Below are positions 17,518-25,267 of a stretch of DNA of 28,448 nucleotides, one piece after another (position 1 is the first letter of the stretch; each line of letters starts with the position of its first letter). Under the pieces are notes generated by a model, which saw nothing but the letters and a program-made list of their open reading frames with translations, ran no database searches and had not been told where the DNA came from. The position numbers were made by a program, and so were the translations under genes. The DNA comes from Parvimonas sp. (lineage in GTDB: Bacteria > Bacillota > Clostridia > Tissierellales > Peptoniphilaceae), in NCBI GenBank assembly GCA_022770425.1, contig JALEHY010000041.1, positions 1 through 28,448 on the forward strand, in the 5' to 3' direction.

Positions 17518-18691
17518 ATGGTAATATTGTTTCAACCGTTTTTAAAATTTCCATAAAAAATCTTCCGACTCTTTTTAAAAATCCTGTTTTTTCATAATTG
17601 TCACTTGCAATCAAATTTACAGTTTCAACAATTTTTTCGGAATTTTTAACACGAATTTCTCCTACTTTATCTCCCTTTTTCAAAGGTAATTTTATTTTTG
17701 AAATTTCAGTTTCAAATTCATAATTTATATTTTTTAAAGTTATTCTTTCGACATCTTTTTCAGGAACAATATCAACATAACCTTTTGTGCTTGAATTTAT
17801 AGTAACTCTTTTTACAAAAGTAGATGAGTCAACTAATTTTTTTGTTGAGATATTTTCTTTTACATAATTCAACATATCTTTCATATATTGAGCTCTTTCT
17901 TCTTTTGTATTTACTCCCATCAAAATGGCAATAACTCTAAACTCGGATTGTCCTTTTGTAATTTTCATAGTAGAAACCAAACAATAACCGGCTTCTTCGG
18001 TATAACCTGTCTTAAGTCCGTCCACTCCGTTTACTTCACCTACTAAAGGAATTGTACTTTCACGTTTGTAGTTTCTGTTAGGTTGTTCAAGAACAGTTTT
18101 TTTTGAATATTCCAATACTTCAGGATATTTTTCAATAAGTGCTTTTGACATTGTAAAAATATCTTTTGTCGACATTTTATTATCTGCAGAGTTTTTCGTA
18201 AGTCCCGATGCATTTGTAAACTCCGCAGCTTCAAGTCCTATTTCTTTTGCCTTATTGTTCATAAGTTTTACAAATTCTTCTTCACTTCCCGAAACCGCCT
18301 CTGCAAGCGCATGAGCGGCATCATTTCCCGAAACTACCATAAGACCGTCAAGCAAATCATTTATAGTTATTTTTTCGCCTTCAAGCAAATCTAAACTTGA
18401 ACCTTCTTCGCTCGCAGATGCTTTCGAGATTGTAACAACATCTTCTCTTTTAATTTTCCCTTCTTCGATTGCATCTCTAACAACAAAATAGTTCATAAGT
18501 TTTGAAATACTTGCTATAGAAAGTTGTTCTTCAATATTTTCGCTTAAAAACAATCCACCGCTTTGTACATCACCTATAAGTGATGCTTTTGTTTTATTTT
18601 CAATACCAAAAATGGCATAGCTCTTAGTATATCCCACAAACAACATTGAAAATATTAAAGAAAAACTGAATAATATTCTTTTTAACTTCAT
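17516..18691 (-). CDS. D-alanyl-D-alanine carboxypeptidase (DacF/PBP5-like, S11)
   Basis: 391 residues. Signal peptide at 1-26 (MKLKRILF, hydrophobic core, SYA). The three penicillin-binding motifs are intact: S61-I-S-K64, S121-G-N123 and K227-T-G229. A PBP5-type C-terminal beta domain spans about 280-365, and the ending RVGRFFMEILKTVETILP looks like an amphipathic membrane-tethering helix. It trims the terminal D-Ala from peptidoglycan stems outside the membrane. It lies eight bases after serS and is last in its operon. Which Dac paralogue this is cannot be decided here. Confidence 0.93.
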   Translation of the reverse strand: MKLKRILFSFSLIFSMLFVGYTKSYAIFGIENKTKASLIGDVQSGGLFLSENIEEQLSIASISKLMNYFVVRDAIEEGKIKREDVVTISKASASEEGSSLDLLEGEKITINDLLDGLMVVSGNDAAHALAEAVSGSEEEFVKLMNNKAKEIGLEAAEFTNASGLTKNSADNKMSTKDIFTMSKALIEKYPEVLEYSKKTVLEQPNRNYKRESTIPLVGEVNGVDGLKTGYTEEAGYCLVSTMKITKGQSEFRVIAILMGVNTKEERAQYMKDMLNYVKENISTKKLVDSSTFVKRVTINSSTKGYVDIVPEKDVERITLKNINYEFETEISKIKLPLKKGDKVGEIRVKNSEKIVETVNLIASDNYEKTGFLKRVGRFFMEILKTVETILP

Positions 18692-18699
18692 AATCCCTC

Positions 18700-19965
18700 C
18701 TATTTTACTATTTCATCTACATTCATATATTTTCTTAAAACTTCAGGAATTTCTATACTTCCGTCACTTCTTTGATAATTTTCCAAAATTGCCGCAAAAG
18801 TTCTTCCTACTGCAAGTCCTGAACCATTTAATGTATGAACAAATTTTACTTTACCGTCAACATCTCTAAATCTTATATTTGCACGCCTTGCCTGAAAATC
18901 TTCAAAATTTGAACATGAAGATATTTCAACATATCTGTTGTAACTTGGCATCCAAACCTCTATGTCATAAGTTTTGGCACTTGAAAAACCAATATCTCCT
19001 GTACAAAGACAAACAACTCTGTAAGGAATTTTTAAAAGTTTTAAAACTTCTTCTGCATCTGAAGTTAATTTTTCAAGCTCATCATAGCTGTTATTCGGAT
19101 TGGTAAATTTTACCATTTCAACCTTATCAAATTGATGATTTCTTATAAGTCCTCTTGTATCTCTTCCTGCAGAACCCGCTTCTTGTCTGAAACAATAAGT
19201 GTATGCTGTATAGTAAGTAGGAATATCTTCAATATTTAAAATTTCATTTGACAAAAGATTTGTAACAGGTACTTCTGCAGTCGGAGCCAAAAACATATCC
19301 TTTGACGGAACATAGAACATATCATCTTCAAACTTAGGTAATTGTCCGGTTCCATACATAGAATTTCTATTTATCAAAACAGGAACTGCAACTTCCTTGT
19401 AACCTTGCTCAACGTGCAAGTCCAACATAAAGTTAGTTATTGCTCTTTCAAGTCTTGCTCCAAGTCCTTTAAAGACTGAAAATCTTGAACCTGAAATTTT
19501 TACTGCTCTTTCAAAGTCTAAAATGTCCAAATCAACTCCCAAATCCCAATGTGCTTTTACTTCAAAATCAAATTTTTTAGGTTCCATAAATTTTCTTATT
19601 TCAACATTGTCTTCATCACTTTTGCCGATAGGAATATCTTTATTAGGAGTGTTAGGAATACTCAACAAAGAAATTTTTATTTGTTCATCTAAATCTTTTA
19701 CAACTATATCCAATTCCTTAATTTCATCTGACAGAGTTTTCATTTCTTTAAAAAGCTCTGAAACATCAACTCCTTCTTTTTTCAATTTAGGAACTTGTTT
19801 TGAAACTTCATTTTGTCTTGCTTTTTTTGTTTCAACATCAAATATTACATTTCTTCTCTTTTCATCCAATTCAATAACTTTATCTAAATTATAATCTCCA
19901 AATCTTGAATTTAATCTCTCAATAACTTCTTCTTTATTTGCTCTTATTCTTTTAATATCCAACAT
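18700..19965 (-). CDS. serS: seryl-tRNA synthetase
   Basis: 421 residues, full length. An N-terminal coiled-coil tRNA-binding arm (about 30-105, rich in K/E heptads) is followed by the class II core with T229-A-E231, motif 2 F259-R-Q-E-A-G and motif 3 GSGLAVGRTFAA near 382. It charges tRNA-Ser (and tRNA-Sec where present). The start is two bases after the stop of the AI-2E gene, so it has no leader of its own and no T-box. Confidence 0.98.
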   Translation of the reverse strand: MLDIKRIRANKEEVIERLNSRFGDYNLDKVIELDEKRRNVIFDVETKKARQNEVSKQVPKLKKEGVDVSELFKEMKTLSDEIKELDIVVKDLDEQIKISLLSIPNTPNKDIPIGKSDEDNVEIRKFMEPKKFDFEVKAHWDLGVDLDILDFERAVKISGSRFSVFKGLGARLERAITNFMLDLHVEQGYKEVAVPVLINRNSMYGTGQLPKFEDDMFYVPSKDMFLAPTAEVPVTNLLSNEILNIEDIPTYYTAYTYCFRQEAGSAGRDTRGLIRNHQFDKVEMVKFTNPNNSYDELEKLTSDAEEVLKLLKIPYRVVCLCTGDIGFSSAKTYDIEVWMPSYNRYVEISSCSNFEDFQARRANIRFRDVDGKVKFVHTLNGSGLAVGRTFAAILENYQRSDGSIEIPEVLRKYMNVDEIVK

Positions 19966-19967
19966 AA

Positions 19968-21152
19968 TTATTCTCCTCTTTCATCACTTCTAAATAATCC
20001 GTCTTTAGGTGAAAATCCCTTTTTGATTAATCTATTTTCAACATATTCTTTAAATGAACTGTAAATTACAACAAAAACCGGAACAGATAATAAAAATCCT
20101 AAAATTCCGAAAAGACTACCTCCCAGTACTAATGCAAATATAACCCAAAACGAACTTATGCCCATACTCTTTGCAGAAAGACGTGGAGATATTAAATTTG
20201 CATCTATCATTGCAACTATAACAACTATAATCATAAACCATATAACCGTTTTAGACGAAGTTGTAAAAAACAATATTGTAGCAATAGGAATTGCGCCAAG
20301 ATAGCATCCAAACCACGGAATCAAATTTGTAAACCCGAGAATAAACGCAAAAAGCAATGCATATTCTATATTCATAAATAACAATATTATATAAAATATT
20401 ATCCCTACGATTATCGCTCCGATACCTTTTGCTATTAAATACGATTTTAGTGTTTCATCAAATTTCTTTGTAATTTTAAAAATTCTGTCATTAAATTTTT
20501 GAGGTAAAGTCGCAAACAATATTTTCTTTATAATTCTTGAAAAATTTTCTTTGTCATACAATATATACGCAGATATAATTACCGACAAAATCATATTTAA
20601 AAATGTTGAAATAACTTTTGTTGCAAAAGTTGCAACATACGGAATAAGACTTGTTAAAAATGTAGTGGTAGAAGTTGCAAATTCAGTTAATTTATTATTT
20701 ACAACTCTCCTTATTTCAGGACTTAATTCTATATCCTGTAACCTATACCTTAATTCTTCAATAGTTTTCTCAACAAACTCCGGTGTCTGCTCAACAAAAG
20801 ATTTTATATTCGAATAAAATTGAGGGATTATATATTTTAATGAAAAAAACATAAAAACAAATGCAATGATGTATGTAATAATCATAGCTGTTGCCCGTAT
20901 GTAATTGGGCTTAAGTTTTTTAAAAAAATCAACTTTTAAAATTAAATTTTCAAAAAAACGGACAAAAAAATTCAAAATATAAGCTATCGCTCCACCAACA
21001 ATAAACGGCATAAGAATATATCTTATATTTGATGTATATCCGAATATAGTTTTAATATTTAAAAAAATAAAATAAAACAAAATTGATATGACAAAAATCA
21101 GTACCCCTGTAATTACATTTACGGTATTTTTTCTTTCCCAATCAAATTTCAT
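19968..21152 (-). CDS. AI-2E family (PerM-like) membrane permease, second copy
   Basis: 394 residues, with two paired hydrophobic segments near the N-terminus, a soluble stretch (about 110-170) and a C-terminal membrane block holding the family's GFTNLIPWFGCYLGAIP and GILGFLLSVPVFVV. Substrate unknown. It differs clearly from the family member at 12168-13385 and is not a recent duplicate. Like that one, it is directly upstream of a class II aminoacyl-tRNA synthetase gene. AGGAC lies a few bases before ATG 21152. Confidence 0.87.
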   Translation of the reverse strand: MKFDWERKNTVNVITGVLIFVISILFYFIFLNIKTIFGYTSNIRYILMPFIVGGAIAYILNFFVRFFENLILKVDFFKKLKPNYIRATAMIITYIIAFVFMFFSLKYIIPQFYSNIKSFVEQTPEFVEKTIEELRYRLQDIELSPEIRRVVNNKLTEFATSTTTFLTSLIPYVATFATKVISTFLNMILSVIISAYILYDKENFSRIIKKILFATLPQKFNDRIFKITKKFDETLKSYLIAKGIGAIIVGIIFYIILLFMNIEYALLFAFILGFTNLIPWFGCYLGAIPIATILFFTTSSKTVIWFMIIVVIVAMIDANLISPRLSAKSMGISSFWVIFALVLGGSLFGILGFLLSVPVFVVIYSSFKEYVENRLIKKGFSPKDGLFRSDERGE

Positions 21153-21166
21153 ATAGTCCTCCCTTC

Positions 21167-22144
21167 TTACAATCTTACGTTTTTACCGATTCTATTTCTC
21201 AAATCTTCTGTAGGAAAAGGAAAAAATTTAAAATTTCCTCTTATTCTACTTGATATTCTTGAATCATAAATATCTGCCAAATCGTACTCAGATAAATTAG
21301 ATGAAATAACTGTCGATAAATTTTTTTCTATCCTTTCATCCAAAATAATGCTCAAAAACGAGTTGTTATTTTTATTTATCGCCTCACTGCCTAAATCGTC
21401 AATAACTAAAAAATCAACATTTTTTAATAAATACACTTTATCTTGAATTTCTTTTTCTTTATAAAAACTGTATGAGTAAGTATACATACAATCAAACAAA
21501 TCCGACGAAGTTATGAAAAACGCCCTCTGACCTGTGTCTATAACATAATTTGCCATAGACAGACAAAAATAAGTTTTTCCGACTCCACTATTACCGTAAA
21601 AATATAAATTTTCCGGTTTTTCTTTAAAATTTCGGCAATATTCCTTCGCAAAGGAAACCAACTTTTTCATATACCTATTAGAATCTATTATCTGATTTGA
21701 ATTTTCAAAAGTTCCAAAAAACAAAGAAAAATCGAAATTTTTAAAATTTGATTTTCTCTTTTGTACAGAAATTCCGCTCTCAGAGAGTCTGTCCTCAACT
21801 AAATCTTTCAAAACGCAGTCACAAACTTTTCCGTTAAAATACCCTGTATCTTTACACTTATCACAAAAATATACTGAACCGAGATAATTTTTTGAAAACC
21901 CGTTGACTTCTAATAAATTATGTATTTGTTTTTCAAGTTTTGAATACTCTTCTTTTTTTAAATCTACATTCTCTTGTATTAAAATCAGCTTCATAATTTC
22001 GGTTGCAAGTAAATCTCTTTTTAAAATTAAATCTTCTAAACCGCAAATTTTATTATAAACTTGTTTTCTTCTGTTTTCTCTAACTTTTTCTCTCAATAAA
22101 GGTCTTTTGCTCAAACTTTTATTTATTAAATCGTCCAACTTCAT
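21167..22144 (-). CDS. dnaI: helicase loader DnaI (AAA+ ATPase)
   Basis: 325 residues. A helicase-binding N-terminal part carries a zinc cluster C94-x-x-C97 ... C108-x-C110. The AAA+ domain has Walker A G184-N-S-G-V-G-K-T191, Walker B FLVIDD (245-250) and an SSRIRGN arginine-finger region. It loads the DnaB ring onto DNA at initiation and restart. It lies three bases after the DnaD-like gene and close to dnaB, which makes a helicase-loading cluster. Confidence 0.9.
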   Translation of the reverse strand: MKLDDLINKSLSKRPLLREKVRENRRKQVYNKICGLEDLILKRDLLATEIMKLILIQENVDLKKEEYSKLEKQIHNLLEVNGFSKNYLGSVYFCDKCKDTGYFNGKVCDCVLKDLVEDRLSESGISVQKRKSNFKNFDFSLFFGTFENSNQIIDSNRYMKKLVSFAKEYCRNFKEKPENLYFYGNSGVGKTYFCLSMANYVIDTGQRAFFITSSDLFDCMYTYSYSFYKEKEIQDKVYLLKNVDFLVIDDLGSEAINKNNNSFLSIILDERIEKNLSTVISSNLSEYDLADIYDSRISSRIRGNFKFFPFPTEDLRNRIGKNVRL

Positions 22145-22147
22145 TTA

Positions 22148-22906
22148 CTAATACCTTTCCAACAAATCAATAACCGATGAATTTTTTTCTGTTTTTAATT
22201 TTTCGTATTTTTCTGCTTGTGTTAAAATATCCTTCTGTTCAACGTATTTCTTTAAGCGTTTTCCGTATTTTATCTTTTTAACACTGTTTTTTTCAGATAA
22301 AAGTCTATCTAAATCTTCCTCTGTTATTATATTATTATCTCTTTTCCAGGCTCTTAATATTCCAATCACATAATTACAACTTTTTGGTTTTCCTTTTTCA
22401 TCGGCATACTTATACGCTCTGTAAACCAAAGACCAACTATGACCCGTTTCTTCAATATGATCTATTATAGCCCTTATCTCATGAGGCTTCAATATTAACC
22501 CTATAATATCTTCAATTTTTTTTACATATTCGTTATTATCTATTAACGGTTTTTCAAAACTCTCAACTTCTTCGGTTTCATTATATACATTTCCTGAATA
22601 TAATGCAAAAAGGTTATAAAAACAAATACTTTCAACTTTAGAATCATCACTTAGTTTATAGTCTATAATACTTTCATTTTTCCAAAATTTAAGTGCATTC
22701 ATTATTTGAACATTTGAAAAGTTCAATTCTTTAGCTACATCTTCAATAGTTATTTCATTTTTATAGGCTCCGAAAATTCTCTTATAAAGGTATAAATAAA
22801 CTTTAAGAGAAATTTCATCAACAACGGGCAAATAAGAATCCAAAAACATATTTTCAATAGGAGTTACCCCCGCTTGAATCGTAGACTTCTTTAATGATAA
22901 CTTCAC
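22148..22906 (-). CDS. DnaD/DnaB-like primosome protein
   Basis: About 252 residues from GTG 22906; an in-frame GTG at 22918 is the alternative, overlapping the preceding gene. The binding-site-like GGTGG lies eight bases before 22906. The N-terminal winged helix (VTPIENMFLDSYLP, LKVYLYLYKRIFG, ITIEDVAKELNFS) and the C-terminal DnaD domain (IEDIIGLILKPHEI ... YRAYKYADEKGKPKSCNYV) follow the DnaD/DnaB primosome pattern. These proteins remodel origin or restart DNA and recruit the DnaI-helicase complex; dnaI is the next gene. Whether it acts as DnaD or as the B. subtilis-type DnaB is not clear. Confidence 0.82.
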   Translation of the reverse strand: MKLSLKKSTIQAGVTPIENMFLDSYLPVVDEISLKVYLYLYKRIFGAYKNEITIEDVAKELNFSNVQIMNALKFWKNESIIDYKLSDDSKVESICFYNLFALYSGNVYNETEEVESFEKPLIDNNEYVKKIEDIIGLILKPHEIRAIIDHIEETGHSWSLVYRAYKYADEKGKPKSCNYVIGILRAWKRDNNIITEEDLDRLLSEKNSVKKIKYGKRLKKYVEQKDILTQAEKYEKLKTEKNSSVIDLLERY

Positions 22907-22908
22907 TC

Positions 22909-23505
22909 CTATCCCCACCTTTCCATATATACAAACTTATCCAGCTCCATTGTGATAATTTTACTGTATATTATATCTTTTTTAATTTCAAAATACTCTT
23001 TATTTTCCAAAAAACGTTTCAAATTATTCATATTTTGTACTTCAAAATCTCCTAAAAATTCTCCAACTCTCTTAAATCCGATTTTCTCATAAAGTCCAAT
23101 TGCTCTTTTATTAAATGAATTTACATTTAGATATATTGAATTTTTATTAAAATTATAAAAATAAAATCTCAAAAATAATTGCAATGATAAAAATCCATAT
23201 CCCTTTGATGCATATTTTGCATCTAAACTTATGGACAATTCGTAATCACTGTCAAAAAAACTGCATTTTTTAACTGAAATATATCCTATTAAGTTATCGC
23301 TTAAAAATATGGAAAAAAAATTGTTTTTCTTATTTAAAATCATTTTTTTCCACTTAAGTAGCTCTTTTTGGTTTAAAAAGCACAAATTGTAATCTGTAAG
23401 CAGAATATCATCATAGGGAGAAAAATTTTTAAATAATTTTAAATCTTCTACAAGAAATTCTCTAATTTCTAAACCGTTTTTTGAAACTATTGTTCTATAC
23501 TCCAT
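22909..23505 (-). CDS. GNAT family N-acetyltransferase
   Basis: 198 residues from ATG 23505, which overlaps the dnaB stop by 11 bases. A TTG extension to 23541 lies wholly inside dnaB and is less likely. The acetyl-CoA-binding motif YASKGYGFLSLQLFL (K-G-Y-G loop) and the late GLYEKIGFKRVGEF are typical GNAT features, and the first strand opens with LEIREFLVEDL. The acceptor is unknown: the family includes protein, amino-glycoside and polyamine acetyltransferases. The residues after about 150 (NLKRFLENKEYFEIKKDI) are a Lys-rich extension. Its place between dnaB and the DnaD-like gene hints at a link to replication by context alone. Confidence 0.82.
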   Translation of the reverse strand: MEYRTIVSKNGLEIREFLVEDLKLFKNFSPYDDILLTDYNLCFLNQKELLKWKKMILNKKNNFFSIFLSDNLIGYISVKKCSFFDSDYELSISLDAKYASKGYGFLSLQLFLRFYFYNFNKNSIYLNVNSFNKRAIGLYEKIGFKRVGEFLGDFEVQNMNNLKRFLENKEYFEIKKDIIYSKIITMELDKFVYMERWG

Positions 23506-24817
23506 ATAACTCACTATCTCTATCAGTTTGTAAATCTCCAAACCTTGTACATTCCTTAATGAAATTAAGATTTACACTACCTGTTTCTCCGTTTCTGTGT
23601 TTTGCTATGATAAGTTCTATTTGATTTTTTATTTCTGCTTCTTCATTTTGATAGTCTTCCCTGTAAAGTAAAATTACAACATCAGCATCCTGTTCAATAG
23701 CACCTGACTCTCTCAAGTCGCTAAGTTTAGGTTTTCTTCCGCTTTTTTCACTATCACGTGATAACTGACTGAGTGCTAAAATAGGCACATCAAGTTCCTT
23801 AGCCAACGCTTTTAAATTTCTTGAAATTGTGGAAATTTCTTGTTGTCTGTTTTCGTTTCTTCCTTCCGAAGTCATAAGTTGTAAATAATCTATCATTATA
23901 AAATCAAGCCCGCTATCGGCTTTAAGTCTTCTACATTTACTTCTAAGCTCAGTTATAGAAATTCCGGCAGTATCGTCCATATATATTGACTTGCTTGCAA
24001 TAATCGAACTTGCTTCAAAAATATCCTCCCAATTTTCAATATCTCCGCTTATTAATTGTTTCAAATTAATAAGCGCCAAAGAACTCAACATTCTCTGAAC
24101 CAACTGAGTTTTGCTCATTTCCAAAGAAAAAATTGCAACTTTTGCATTTTTTTGTGCTGCATTTAATGCGATATTAACCGCAAGTGCAGTTTTCCCTACT
24201 GACGGTCTTGCAGCAAGTAAGATTAAATCTTTTCTTTGCATACCGAGTAAAATTCTGTCTAAGTCAATAAAACCGGTAGAAATACCCGTTATATTTCCTT
24301 TGTTTTCGCTACGAACATTAAGTATTTCAATCAATTCTTTCAATGAATCTTTTATGTGAGTTAAACCTGTTCTGTTTTCATTTTGCGATAAATCAAAAAT
24401 TTTACCCTCTATCGATTTTAAAACAGTATTATACTCTTCGTTTGAATATGCTTTGTTCTTAGTTTCGTCAATTATGTATAAAAGATTTCTCATATCTGAT
24501 TTATCTTTTACAATTTTACAATAACTATCCATATTTGATGAAAAAGCAACGGTATTCATAACATCAACTACACCACTTATCCCACCGTTACTCTCAACAT
24601 CAAAACCAAATTGCTCCATTTTATTTGTTATAGTTAGAGGATCAATCTTCTCACTGTTTCTTGACAATTCTAAAATTGTACTGAAAATATCTTTATGCCA
24701 AACAGAAAAAAAGTCTTCTCGTCTTAATTTTTCAAATGCAAATTCTCTCTTTGTAGGATCTGTTATCATTATTGACAAGACACATTTTTCAGCCTCTAAG
24801 TCACAAATTTTATGCAT
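23495..24817 (-). CDS. dnaB: replicative DNA helicase DnaB (DnaC of B. subtilis)
   Basis: 440 residues, full length, no intein. The N-terminal DnaB domain (DLEAEKCVLSIMI) is followed by the RecA-type motor with Walker A R204-P-S-V-G-K-T210, Walker B FIMIDYLQLM (306-315), the QLSRDSE segment and a C-terminal RESGAIEQDADVV. It is the ring helicase that moves on the lagging strand ahead of the polymerase. It lies three bases after rplI, with an AAGGAG site six bases before the ATG. Order DUF2232-gdpP-rplI-dnaB matches B. subtilis yybS-yybT-rplI-dnaC. Confidence 0.97.
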   Translation of the reverse strand: MHKICDLEAEKCVLSIMITDPTKREFAFEKLRREDFFSVWHKDIFSTILELSRNSEKIDPLTITNKMEQFGFDVESNGGISGVVDVMNTVAFSSNMDSYCKIVKDKSDMRNLLYIIDETKNKAYSNEEYNTVLKSIEGKIFDLSQNENRTGLTHIKDSLKELIEILNVRSENKGNITGISTGFIDLDRILLGMQRKDLILLAARPSVGKTALAVNIALNAAQKNAKVAIFSLEMSKTQLVQRMLSSLALINLKQLISGDIENWEDIFEASSIIASKSIYMDDTAGISITELRSKCRRLKADSGLDFIMIDYLQLMTSEGRNENRQQEISTISRNLKALAKELDVPILALSQLSRDSEKSGRKPKLSDLRESGAIEQDADVVILLYREDYQNEEAEIKNQIELIIAKHRNGETGSVNLNFIKECTRFGDLQTDRDSELYGV

Positions 24818-24820
24818 ATA

Positions 24821-25267
24821 CTACTCCTTTTCAACAGAAACTTTCATATTAGCTACAATTTCAGGATATACTCTTACAGGAACAGTTAAAGTACAAAGTG
24901 ATTTTATATTTTCTTTTAATTCAATCTTTCTTTTATCAATTTCTATATTATGTTGTTTTTTCAAACTGTCACTTATATCAGCAGATGTAATGGAACCAAA
25001 AAGTTTATCTCCGCTTCCGGTTTTTGTCTTAATGGTAACTTGTATACTTTCTAAAACAGATTTTAATTCATTGGCATTTTTTATATTCTCTGCTTCTATT
25101 CTTTTAAGCTCTTTTTGTTCTTCTTCCCAAATTGCCAAGTTTTCCTTTGTTGCCTCTTTTGCCAATCCGTTTGGAATTAAAAAGTTTCTTGCATAACCTG
25201 TTTTTGCATTAACAAGCTCTCCGGCTTTCCCAAAACTTTTTACATCTTTAATTAATATTACCTTCAT
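24821..25267 (-). CDS. rplI: 50S ribosomal protein L9
   Basis: 148 residues, standard length. The N-terminal L9 domain (VILIKDVKSFGKAGELV, GYARNFLIPNGLA) is joined by a long helix to the C-terminal domain (GDKLFGSITSADISD, VPVRVYPEI). It binds 23S rRNA near the L1 stalk and affects frame maintenance. The ATG lies inside the end of gdpP with a 20-base overlap and a GGAGG site nine bases upstream. Confidence 0.97.
   Translation of the reverse strand: MKVILIKDVKSFGKAGELVNAKTGYARNFLIPNGLAKEATKENLAIWEEEQKELKRIEAENIKNANELKSVLESIQVTIKTKTGSGDKLFGSITSADISDSLKKQHNIEIDKRKIELKENIKSLCTLTVPVRVYPEIVANMKVSVEKE

Noticed and set aside
23506..23541. Longer N-terminus for the acetyltransferase from TTG 23541
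   Set aside because: It lies wholly inside dnaB and adds residues not expected before the first GNAT strand.
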